Part shown: one piece after another, positions 1 through 6,007 of the stretch
Layout of the letters: each line of letters starts with the position of its first letter
How positions within the stretch are numbered: position 1 is the first letter of the stretch
NCBI GenBank assembly: GCA_943333015.1
Contig: CALQRR010000112.1
Location: forward strand, 1-6,007
DNA length: 6,007 bases
Reading direction: 5' to 3'
DNA from: Chitinophaga pinensis
GTDB taxonomy: Bacteria > Bacteroidota > Bacteroidia > M30B66
Made by a program: the position numbers and the translations under genes
The notes under the pieces: generated by a model
Databases searched by the model: none
Told to the model about the DNA's origin: nothing
The model's input: only the letters and a program-made list of their open reading frames with translations

Positions 1-3000
1 GTCACAAAGCCAATACTGAAACATCTCAGCAACGTAAGAATGAGGCTCTTAAGCGCCTACAGGTTGTTGAAGCTTTCCGTTTGTCTAACGATGGCAGCAA
101 AGTAAATCGTCCTGAATGGATGATTTTGAAGGTGATTCCGGTGATTCCGCCAGAATTGCGTCCGCTTGTGCCTTTGGATGGTGGCCGTTTTGCTACGTCC
201 GATTTGAATGACTTGTACCGTCGTGTTATCATCCGTAATAATCGTTTGAAGCGTTTGATCGAGATCAAAGCTCCGGAGGTAATTTTGCGGAATGAAAAGC
301 GAATGCTTCAGGAAGCAGTAGATTCATTACTTGATAACTCACGTAAGTCGAATGCGGTGAAAACCGAGTCGAATCGTGCCCTGAAATCACTTTCTGATTC
401 ACTAAAAGGTAAGCAAGGACGTTTCCGTCAAAACTTACTTGGTAAGCGTGTGGATTATTCAGCACGTTCGGTTATTGTGGTTGGTCCAGATTTGAAACTG
501 CACGAGTGTGGTCTTCCAAAGGACATGGCTGCTGAACTTTTCAAACCGTTTATCATCCGTAAGATGATTGAACGTGGCGTTGTTAAAACAGTGAAGAGCG
601 CTAAGAAAATCGTTGACAAGAAAGAACCAATTGTTTGGGACATCCTTGAAAACATCCTGAAAGGTCACCCGGTTTTACTTAACCGTGCCCCAACTCTTCA
701 CCGTTTGGGTATTCAGTCTTTTCAGCCAAAATTGATTGAAGGAAAAGCAATTCAACTTCACCCACTCGTATGTACGGCCTTCAACGCCGATTTCGATGGG
801 GATCAGATGGCGGTTCACGTTCCACTTGGAAATGCCGCAATTCTGGAAGCTCAATTGTTGATGCTTGCTTCTCACAACATTCTGAATCCTGCAAATGGAG
901 CGCCTATTACCGTTCCTTCTCAGGACATGGTCTTGGGTCTGTATTACACGACCAAAGGACGCAGAACGGATGAAACTCGTGTTGTAAAAGGCGAGGGATC
1001 AACGTTCTATTCAGCAGAAGAAGTAATCATCGCTTACAATGAGAAGCGTGTAGATCTTCATGCCTGGATCAAGGTGAAAACCAATGTGAAAGAAGGGGAT
1101 GTTCTGGTACGTAAAATCATTGAGACAACTGTTGGACGCGTATTGTTCAATCAGGTAGTTCCAACACAAGTTGGTTATATCAATGAATTATTGACCAAGA
1201 AATCACTTCGTGATATCATTGGAAATATTGTGAAAGAAACGGGTATGGCTGTTACAGCTAAGTTCCTCGATGATATCAAGGATCTTGGATTTACAATGGC
1301 ATTCCGTGGAGGCCTCTCCTTCAACTTGGGCGATGTAATCGTTCCGGAAGACAAGGAGAAAATGGTGGAAGACGCCAATACGCAGGTGGAAGAAGTGATG
1401 GCCAACTACAACATGGGTTTCATCACCAATAACGAGCGTTACAATCAGATTATCGATATCTGGACGCATACGAACTCCCGTCTGACACAACGTCTGATGA
1501 CCCAGTTGGTGAACGACAACCAAGGTTTCAACCCAATCTATATGATGCTTGATTCCGGAGCACGTGGATCCAAGGAGCAGATTCGTCAGCTTTCTGGTAT
1601 GCGTGGTTTGATGGCTAAGCCTCAGAAATCAGGTGCTTCAGGTGGAGAGATCATTGAAAACCCGATTCTATCTAACTTTAAGGAAGGTCTTTCAATCCTT
1701 GAGTATTTCATCTCAACCCACGGTGCACGTAAAGGACTCGCGGATACGGCTTTGAAAACAGCCGATGCAGGTTACCTAACACGTCGTTTGGTGGATGTTT
1801 CTCAAGATGTGATCATCTGTTTGGAAGATTGCGGAACACTCCGCGGTTTGACAGCTGTTCCATTGAAGAATAATGAAGAAATCGTCGAAAGTCTATATGA
1901 CCGTATTTTGGGTCGTACTTCCCTTCACGATGTTTACAGCCCAACAACTGGCGAGTTACTCATTATGAACGGCGAGCAGATTCGTGAAGATGATGCCCGT
2001 AAAATTGAAGCATCCGGATTGGAAGCTGTCGAGATTCGTTCGGTATTGACATGTGAGTCGGAACAAGGTGTGTGCTCTAAATGCTATGGTCGTAACCTGG
2101 CAAGTGGACGAATGGTTCAAAAAGGTGAAGCTGTTGGTGTAATTGCCGCACAGTCTATCGGTGAACCGGGAACACAGCTTACACTCCGTACATTCCACGT
2201 GGGAGGTACAGCATCAAACACTGCAACAGCCTCTAAAGTTGAAGCGAAGTATGATGGTATTCTGGAGATTGATGAACTTCGTACAGTATCCAAAGAAGAC
2301 GAAAACGGTAAACTGATTGAAGTTGTTATTGGTCGTTCTGCTGAATTGCGCATCATTGATCCCAAAACAATGGTTATCCTAACCACTGCAAATATTCCTT
2401 ACGGTGCATCCATGTATGCTCAGAATGGAATCATTGTGAAGAAAGGTGATCTGATTTGTGATTGGGATCCGTATAACGCTGTAATCATTGCAGAAACAGG
2501 TGGTAAAATCAGCTTCGAAGACCTCGATGAAGGAATTACATACCGTGAAGAAAGTGATGAGCAAACAGGTTTCCGTGAGAAGGTAATTATCGAGCGTCGT
2601 GATAAAGCGAAAAACCCGATGATTAAGATTCTTGATGGATCGAAAGAAGTCATTCGTTCGTATTCATTGCCTTTGGCCGCCCACATCGTTGTAAACGACG
2701 GACAAAAGGTGAAAGCCGGAGAAACACTTGTAAAAATCCCACGTCAAAACGGAAAATTAGGAGATATCACCGGTGGACTTCCACGAGTGACCGAATTGTT
2801 CGAAGCACGTAATCCTTCGAATCCTGCTGTTGTTTCTGAGATTGATGGTATTGTATCGTTTGGTAAAGTGAAACGAGGTAACCGCGAGGTGATGATCGAA
2901 TCGAAGACCGGCGAGCAGAAAAAATACCTGATTTCGTTGAGTAAGCATATTCTTGTTCAGGAGAATGACTATGTGAAAGCAGGTCAGGCACTGAGTGAAG

Positions 3001-3665
3001 GTGCTACAACGCCAGGTGACATTCTCGCTATTAAAGGCCCAACAAAAGTTCAGGAATACTTGGTGAATGAAATTCAAGAGGTATACCGTCTTCAGGGGGT
3101 GAAGATCAACGATAAGCATTTTGAGGTGATTGTTCGCCAAATGATGCGTAAAGTGGAAATCATCGATCCGGGAGATACTAAGTTCTTGGAAGGTCAAATG
3201 GGCAACAAGTTGGACTTCAGAATTGAGAATGATTATATTTTCGATAAGAAAGTGGTCATCGATCCAGGAGATTCAACCACGTTGAAACCAGGACAGATTG
3301 TTACAGCACGTAAACTTCGCGATGAAAACTCTATGTTGAAGCGCAAGGATTTGAAAGTAGTTGAATCGCGTGATGCAGTTCCGGCTACCGCTAATCAAGT
3401 GCTTCAGGGTATTACACGTGCATCTTTGCAGACGAAGAGTTTCATTTCGGCGGCTTCCTTCCAGGAAACTACCAAGGTGTTGAACGAAGCTGCAATCAGT
3501 GCTAAATCGGATGATCTACTCGGATTGAAAGAAAACGTTATTGTTGGTCACTTGATTCCTGCAGGAACGGGTCTTCGTGAATACGAAAACATCGTTGTAG
3601 GATCACAGGATGAATACAATGTGTTGATGGCATCTAAGAAGAAGTTCAAAGAAGAAACCGTTTAA
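1..3665 (+). CDS. rpoC: DNA-directed RNA polymerase subunit beta' (5' end missing)
   Basis: Largest catalytic subunit of RNA polymerase. The reading frame is open from base 3, so the first in-window TTG/ATG is not the start. 1220 residues are present; by recalled alignment with E. coli RpoC about 200 N-terminal residues (first zinc site and part of the clamp) are missing. Visible in order, residue n beginning at base 3n: the lid/rudder region; the active-site loop NADFDGDQM (residues 261-269) with the three Mg-binding aspartates D263, D265 and D267; the bridge helix around [19 protein letters not shown]; the second zinc site C610, C684, C691, C694 (E. coli 814, 888, 895, 898); and the trigger loop [16 protein letters not shown] with catalytic His732 (E. 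coli 936). An insertion of about 180 residues (SI3-like, 739-918) splits the trigger loop, which resumes at [16 protein letters not shown]. The C-terminal part [16 protein letters not shown] is intact. rpoB is expected just upstream. Identification is secure. Confidence 0.98.
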   Translation, partial: HKANTETSQQRKNEALKRLQVVEAFRLSNDGSKVNRPEWMILKVIPVIPPELRPLVPLDGGRFATSDLNDLYRRVIIRNNRLKRLIEIKAPEVILRNEKRMLQEAVDSLLDNSRKSNAVKTESNRALKSLSDSLKGKQGRFRQNLLGKRVDYSARSVIVVGPDLKLHECGLPKDMAAELFKPFIIRKMIERGVVKTVKSAKKIVDKKEPIVWDILENILKGHPVLLNRAPTLHRLGIQSFQPKLIEGKAIQLHPLVCTAFNADFDGDQMAVHVPLGNAAILEAQLLMLASHNILNPANGAPITVPSQDMVLGLYYTTKGRRTDETRVVKGEGSTFYSAEEVIIAYNEKRVDLHAWIKVKTNVKEGDVLVRKIIETTVGRVLFNQVVPTQVGYINELLTKKSLRDIIGNIVKETGMAVTAKFLDDIKDLGFTMAFRGGLSFNLGDVIVPEDKEKMVEDANTQVEEVMANYNMGFITNNERYNQIIDIWTHTNSRLTQRLMTQLVNDNQGFNPIYMMLDSGARGSKEQIRQLSGMRGLMAKPQKSGASGGEIIENPILSNFKEGLSILEYFISTHGARKGLADTALKTADAGYLTRRLVDVSQDVIICLEDCGTLRGLTAVPLKNNEEIVESLYDRILGRTSLHDVYSPTTGELLIMNGEQIREDDARKIEASGLEAVEIRSVLTCESEQGVCSKCYGRNLASGRMVQKGEAVGVIAAQSIGEPGTQLTLRTFHVGGTASNTATASKVEAKYDGILEIDELRTVSKEDENGKLIEVVIGRSAELRIIDPKTMVILTTANIPYGASMYAQNGIIVKKGDLICDWDPYNAVIIAETGGKISFEDLDEGITYREESDEQTGFREKVIIERRDKAKNPMIKILDGSKEVIRSYSLPLAAHIVVNDGQKVKAGETLVKIPRQNGKLGDITGGLPRVTELFEARNPSNPAVVSEIDGIVSFGKVKRGNREVMIESKTGEQKKYLISLSKHILVQENDYVKAGQALSEGATTPGDILAIKGPTKVQEYLVNEIQEVYRLQGVKINDKHFEVIVRQMMRKVEIIDPGDTKFLEGQMGNKLDFRIENDYIFDKKVVIDPGDSTTLKPGQIVTARKLRDENSMLKRKDLKVVESRDAVPATANQVLQGITRASLQTKSFISAASFQETTKVLNEAAISAKSDDLLGLKENVIVGHLIPAGTGLREYENIVVGSQDEYNVLMASKKKFKEETV

Positions 3666-3680
3666 GCAACTGTAATTCTC

Positions 3681-3998
3681 ATGGAAGAACAACAACATCC
3701 TGAAGGTCAGCTTAACATTGAGCTTTCAGAAGAAGTGGCAGAAGGAATTTATTCCAATTTGGCAATCATTACACACTCCAATTCCGAGTTTGTTGTGGAC
3801 TTTATCAAAGTGATGCCGGGCGTTCCGAAAGCACGTGTGAAGTCTCGTATCGTTCTTACTCCTCAGCATGCCAAGCGTTTGCTTACTGCGTTGAAAGAGA
3901 ATGTAGCCAAGTTTGAATCTGTTCACGGACCGATAAAAGTTGATAATGGCAATACCGCATTTCCGATGAATTTCGGAGGTCCAACAGCACAGGCCTGA
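3681..3998 (+). CDS. DUF3467 family protein of unknown function, downstream of rpoC
   Basis: Small acidic protein of 105 residues, with no signal peptide or membrane segment, so probably cytoplasmic. The family signature as I recall it (DUF3467) is visible: YSNLAIITHSNSEFVVDF (residues 24-41), the turn PGVPKARV (46-53), then SRIVLTPQHAKRLLTALKEN (55-74), which looks like a beta strand leading into an amphipathic helix. The tail from residue 85 is Gly/Pro/Asn-rich and probably flexible. The gene begins 15 bp after the rpoC stop with no promoter between them and is followed by a strong terminator, so it is very likely the last cistron of the rpoB-rpoC operon. No clear Shine-Dalgarno precedes the ATG, which is usual in Bacteroidota. 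The function is not known to me. Position suggests a role connected with transcription or co-expression with it, but nothing in the sequence proves this. Confidence 0.9.
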   Translation: MEEQQHPEGQLNIELSEEVAEGIYSNLAIITHSNSEFVVDFIKVMPGVPKARVKSRIVLTPQHAKRLLTALKENVAKFESVHGPIKVDNGNTAFPMNFGGPTAQA

Positions 3999-4016
3999 TA
4001 CAACCTAGCATCAAAT

Positions 4017-4052
4017 AAAACCCCGGTTTTCGAAAGAGAACCGGGGTTTTTT
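4017..4052 (+). terminator. Rho-independent terminator after the rpoC-DUF3467 operon
   Basis: Bases 4017-4028 (AAAACCCCGGTT) pair exactly with 4039-4050. Three further pairs, one of them G-T, close on a GAAA tetraloop at 4032-4035, giving a stem of about 15 bp with a six-pair G+C core. The 3' side runs into six T (4047-4052). It begins 18 bp after the DUF3467 stop. The upstream A-run makes the hairpin nearly symmetric, so it could also stop transcription from the other strand, although no minus-strand gene is seen nearby. Confidence 0.95.
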
Positions 4053-4053
4053 A

Positions 4054-4086
4054 TTTCGTCTCTATCTGATATAAGTCATAGATTTC
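4054..4086 (+). promoter_or_regulatory. Weak candidate promoter for the FGE-like gene
   Basis: The terminator upstream implies that the next gene needs its own promoter in 4053-4125. The best Bacteroidota-like pair I find is TTTC (4054-4057, consensus TTTG/TTG) with 21 bp to TAGATTTC (4079-4086, consensus TAnnTTTG, one specified base off). A second TAnnTTT-like run, TATTTTTA (4102-4109), lacks a well-spaced TTG. Both are imperfect and the region is T-rich, so this is a tentative placement. Confidence 0.2.
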
Positions 4087-4125
4087 TTTGTACAGCTGGT
4101 CTATTTTTATCCTAATCTAGATTCC

Positions 4126-4986
4126 ATGCTTATAAAAACGACTCCCTTCCAGATAAACCTTTTTGTATACGGAATGTGCATTTTACTGGGTTTACATTTC
4201 CCATTTCACCTTTCAGGCAAAGTTCCTTTTCGGACTCAATTCCCTGAATCACCGCTTATACAAAAAGTCTTTCCCAATCCACAGCAGGATCCGATAGCTT
4301 CTATTGCTGCTTCCATGATTCGGGTGCAAGGAGGTTCATTCCAGATGGGTTGTACGGCTGAACAGGGGGCTGAATGCACCCAAGATGAATTTCCTGTTCA
4401 TCAGGTGACTGTTTCTTCATTTCGGATTCTTAAAACGGAGATCACTCAGGCTCATTGGTTTGCTGTAATGGGCATGAATCCTTCACAGAATAAGAGAAGT
4501 GATCAGTTTCCTGTTGAAAATGTCAGTTTTCAGGAAGTGGAACTATTTATTGAAAAGCTCAACAGTTTGACTGGAAAATCCTACCGTCTTCCTACAGAAG
4601 CCGAATGGGAATTTGCATCACGCGGTGGTCGAACCAATTGTGGTTATAAGTTCAGTGGCTCGTTTGATCCCTCCATTGCGGCGTGGCATGGGGGAAATAG
4701 TTTGGAAAAAAGCCATGTGGTTGGACTAAAACTGCCCAATGAACTTGGTCTCTTTGATATGAGTGGAAATGTATGGGAATGGTGTGCCGATTGGTACGGT
4801 CCTTACAACCCGGTTGCACAGAGTGATCCACGTGGACCATCTTCAGGAAACGAACGTGTCGTAAGGGGCGGAAGTTGGGCTGGAGCTCCCTGGTTTTGTA
4901 GATCAGCTATCCGGTATCACTATCTGCCGGCATTCAAAAGTCCTTTTCTAGGGTTTCGGTTGGTGGAAGATGTGGTAGAAGAGTGA
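4126..4986 (+). CDS. Probably exported FGE-sulfatase/SUMF1-like protein without the catalytic Cys pair
   Basis: Protein of 286 residues. Residues 1-30 have a short Lys-containing start and a hydrophobic stretch (about 8-28), reading as a signal peptide or signal anchor, and support the ATG chosen. No proper lipobox precedes Cys18, so a lipoprotein is unlikely. A linker (31-60) leads into one FGE-sulfatase domain (about 62-282): the opening VQGGSFQMG (67-75), ILKTEITQAHW (101-111), YRLPTEAEWEFASRGG (153-168), GLFDMSGNVWEWCADWYG (208-225), RVVRGGSW (244-251) and the closing LGFRLV (275-280). Family members include formylglycine-generating enzymes, EgtB/PvdO-type enzymes and many non-catalytic or uncharacterised proteins, including the larger gliding proteins GldJ and GldK. 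True FGE carries two cysteines just after the GGS motif (C336 and C341 in human). Here that stretch reads GGSWAGAPWFCRSA, with Gly/Ala at the first position; Cys258 fits better with the common CR-A-R structural position. I therefore do not call it a sulfatase-activating enzyme. No sulfatase gene is in the window. Substrate and role are unknown. Confidence 0.85.
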   Translation: MLIKTTPFQINLFVYGMCILLGLHFPFHLSGKVPFRTQFPESPLIQKVFPNPQQDPIASIAASMIRVQGGSFQMGCTAEQGAECTQDEFPVHQVTVSSFRILKTEITQAHWFAVMGMNPSQNKRSDQFPVENVSFQEVELFIEKLNSLTGKSYRLPTEAEWEFASRGGRTNCGYKFSGSFDPSIAAWHGGNSLEKSHVVGLKLPNELGLFDMSGNVWEWCADWYGPYNPVAQSDPRGPSSGNERVVRGGSWAGAPWFCRSAIRYHYLPAFKSPFLGFRLVEDVVEE

Positions 4987-5018
4987 TTATTTTCATTGAG
5001 ATTTAACAAATTTTCACA

Positions 5019-5051
5019 TTGAAAGGTATGCATGCATAACAAATAATTTTT
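5019..5051 (+). promoter_or_regulatory. Candidate Bacteroidota-type promoter of marR-fadN
   Basis: TTG (5019-5021) is followed after 22 bp by TAATTTTT (5044-5051), which matches the known Bacteroidota pattern TTG-N(17-23)-TAnnTTTG except for the final G. Transcription would begin around 5057, leaving a very short leader before the ATG at 5065. A perfect TAnnTTTG, namely TAGGTTTG at 5052-5059, overlaps it just downstream but has only a poor -33 partner (ATG at 5028-5030). No terminator lies between the FGE-like gene and marR, so some read-through is also possible. Confidence 0.4.
5027..5038 (+). promoter_or_regulatory. Perfect 12-bp palindrome, candidate MarR operator
   Basis: TATGCATGCATA is an exact inverted repeat centred 32 bp before the marR start codon. 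One further pair (G5025 with C5040) matches after a single mismatch. MarR-family dimers usually bind palindromes of this kind and often repress their own operon. It lies inside the spacer of the candidate promoter (5019-5051), where a bound repressor would block polymerase. That it binds this particular MarR protein is inference. Confidence 0.4.
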
Positions 5052-5064
5052 TAGGTTTGTTGTA

Positions 5065-5505
5065 ATGAAGCCAAACGAAACGGTTGATTATAACATCAAA
5101 GCAGCCTGGCATGCGATACAACGAATGTATAATGCAGAAGCCTCGAAGCATAGCAGCACGGCTGCTGCTGGTTTTGTTTTATTGAATATTGATGCTCAAA
5201 ATGGGACACCAGCAACCAAAATAGCTCCCTTGATTGGTCTTGAAACCCGAAGTTTAACGCGGATGTTGAAAAGCCTCGAGGAAAACAAGATCATATACAG
5301 AGCTTCAGATTCCCGTGATAAACGTCTCGTTCGGATTTTTTTAACCGATTTGGGTAAAGAGAAAAGAGAGGCAGCCCGTGAAACTGTTTTAAAATTCAAC
5401 CACCGCATACGAGAACGCATTGCTCCCGAAAAACTCAGTATCTTTTTCGAAGTGATGAATGATATACTCCAATCAACCGATAACGGGAAAAACGAAATTG
5501 CATGA
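5065..5505 (+). CDS. MarR-family transcriptional regulator, probable controller of the adjacent beta-oxidation operon
   Basis: Protein of 146 residues, the usual length for MarR regulators, which act as DNA-binding dimers in the cytoplasm. Helical dimerisation segments lie at each end (about 5-30 and 100-137). The winged helix-turn-helix spans about 48-97: TPATKIAPLIGLETRSLTRMLKSLEE supplies the recognition helix and SDSRDKRLVRIFLTDLGKE (81-99) the wing, with the family's D-x-R-(D/x)-x-R...LT pattern (D82, R84, R87, L93, T94). The start MKPNETVDYNIKAAWH resembles what I recall of Bacteroidota relatives, supporting this ATG; the Shine-Dalgarno is weak (AGG at 5053-5055). The stop overlaps the fadN start in ATGA, so the two are translated from one message. 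By position it most likely represses the fatty-acid degradation genes, with a fatty acid or acyl-CoA as a plausible effector. The effector is inference, as no ligand residues can be read from the sequence. Confidence 0.92.
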   Translation: MKPNETVDYNIKAAWHAIQRMYNAEASKHSSTAAAGFVLLNIDAQNGTPATKIAPLIGLETRSLTRMLKSLEENKIIYRASDSRDKRLVRIFLTDLGKEKREAARETVLKFNHRIRERIAPEKLSIFFEVMNDILQSTDNGKNEIA

Positions 5506-6007
5506 AACGACTTATCCGTAAAGTAGCTGTTCTTGGCTCAGGTGTTATGGGCTCCCGCATTGCCTGTCATTTTGCAAATGTTGGTGTAGAAGTGCTACTG
5601 CTCGACATCGCACCAGCTCAGGTAAATGAAGCCGAGCAACAAAAAGGATTAACCACTGAGCATCCGTCTGTTCGCAACCGCATCGTAAATGAAGCACTGG
5701 CATTCGCATTAAAATCGAAACCCTCTCCGGTATATTCCGCCGATGTGGCTAAACGCATCCGTACAGGGAATTTCACAGACGACATGAAGATCATTGCTGA
5801 CTGTGATTGGGTGATTGAAGTTGTAGTGGAGCGGTTGGATATTAAAAAAATCGTCTTTGATCAGGTTGAAAAATACCGCAAACCCGGAACGCTCATCACC
5901 TCCAATACCTCCGGAATCCCAATTCAAATGATGAGTGAAGGGCGTTCGGATGATTTTCGCAAACACTTTTGTGGTTCCCACTTTTTTAATCCACCCCGAT
6001 ACCTGAA
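5502..6007 (+). CDS. fadN: 3-hydroxyacyl-CoA dehydrogenase / enoyl-CoA hydratase, FadN type (3' end missing)
   Basis: The first 168 residues are present and the gene runs off the window. It begins with the NAD-binding Rossmann fold of 3-hydroxyacyl-CoA dehydrogenase: VAVLGSGVMGSRIACHFA (8-25) with the G-x-G-x-x-G glycines G12, G14 and G17, and the acidic residue D35 at the end of the second strand. SNTSGIPI (134-141) and GSHFFNPPRYL (158-168) carry the catalytic Ser137 and His160, equivalent to Ser137 and His158 of the human enzyme. KGLTTEHPSVRNRI (48-61) and EGRSDDFRKHF resemble Bacillus FadN (YusL) as I recall it, rather than FadB, in which the hydratase domain comes first. FadN proteins are about 800 residues long, with a C-terminal hydratase/isomerase domain, and act in fatty-acid beta-oxidation (L-3-hydroxyacyl-CoA to 3-ketoacyl-CoA with NAD+). 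Thiolase, acyl-CoA dehydrogenase and acyl-CoA ligase genes are expected downstream. The hydratase half is not visible, so a single-domain enzyme cannot be fully excluded. Confidence 0.9.
   Translation, partial: MKRLIRKVAVLGSGVMGSRIACHFANVGVEVLLLDIAPAQVNEAEQQKGLTTEHPSVRNRIVNEALAFALKSKPSPVYSADVAKRIRTGNFTDDMKIIADCDWVIEVVVERLDIKKIVFDQVEKYRKPGTLITSNTSGIPIQMMSEGRSDDFRKHFCGSHFFNPPRYL

Noticed and set aside
81..83. TTG as the start of rpoC
   Set aside because: The frame is open to base 3 and the codons before 81 encode recognisable RpoC sequence ([13 protein letters not shown]), so the gene starts outside the window.
770..973. Plus-strand open frame of 67 residues
   Set aside because: It overlaps the catalytic-centre region of rpoC in another frame and is a shadow of it.
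2757..3197. Minus-strand open frame of 146 residues
   Set aside because: It lies wholly inside rpoC, antisense to conserved coding sequence, and its translation has no recognisable domain. The same applies to the other minus-strand frames inside rpoC, including 1203-1523.
4165..4179. Lipobox at Cys18 of the FGE-like protein
   Set aside because: The residues before the cysteine (V-Y-G-M-C) do not fit the [LVI]-[ASTVI]-[GAS]-C pattern, and the hydrophobic stretch continues past it.
4126..4986. GldJ or GldK gliding-motility lipoprotein
   Set aside because: These are FGE-like but longer and lipidated. This protein has 286 residues, no lipobox and no gliding genes beside it.
5709..5981. Minus-strand open frame of 90 residues
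   Set aside because: It is antisense to the NAD-binding domain of fadN, which is strongly recognisable on the plus strand.
1..6007. CRISPR array, insertion sequence, tRNA or other RNA gene
   Set aside because: I saw no regularly spaced repeats, terminal inverted repeats with a transposase, or tRNA-like cloverleaf. The few non-coding gaps are all under 130 bp.

Overview
The window looks like chromosomal DNA from a member of the Bacteroidota. The evidence is threefold. RpoC is of the Bacteroidota type and is followed directly by a DUF3467 gene. Promoter-like sequences resemble the TTG / TAnnTTTG elements of this phylum rather than sigma70 boxes, and Shine-Dalgarno sites are weak or absent. The marR-fadN order is also familiar from this phylum. 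The genus cannot be set from the sequence alone. All genes lie on the + strand, and I see no mobile element, RNA gene, CRISPR array or phage-like segment.

Layout. Bases 1-3665 hold most of rpoC (RNA polymerase beta' subunit), cut at its 5' end by the window edge. After 15 bp comes a 105-residue DUF3467 protein (3681-3998), then a strong intrinsic terminator (4017-4052) that closes the RNA polymerase operon. A self-standing gene follows (4126-4986). It encodes a probably exported FGE-sulfatase/SUMF1-fold protein that lacks the cysteine pair of true formylglycine-generating enzymes. A 78-bp spacer carries a plausible Bacteroidota promoter with a perfect 12-bp palindrome between its two elements. 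The last two genes are a MarR-family regulator (5065-5505) and, overlapping it by ATGA, the start of a FadN-type 3-hydroxyacyl-CoA dehydrogenase (5502 to the window end).

How the genes work together. The window joins two unrelated functional units: the end of a core transcription operon and the start of a fatty-acid beta-oxidation operon. The FGE-like gene sits between them with no evident link to either. The MarR protein is most simply read as the local, probably self-regulating controller of the beta-oxidation genes, with the palindrome as its likely operator. That is inference from gene order and site placement.

I found no clear sign of a wholly new system. The points most worth a second look are the cysteine-less FGE-like protein, the operator candidate in front of marR-fadN, and the conserved but uncharacterised DUF3467 partner of rpoC.
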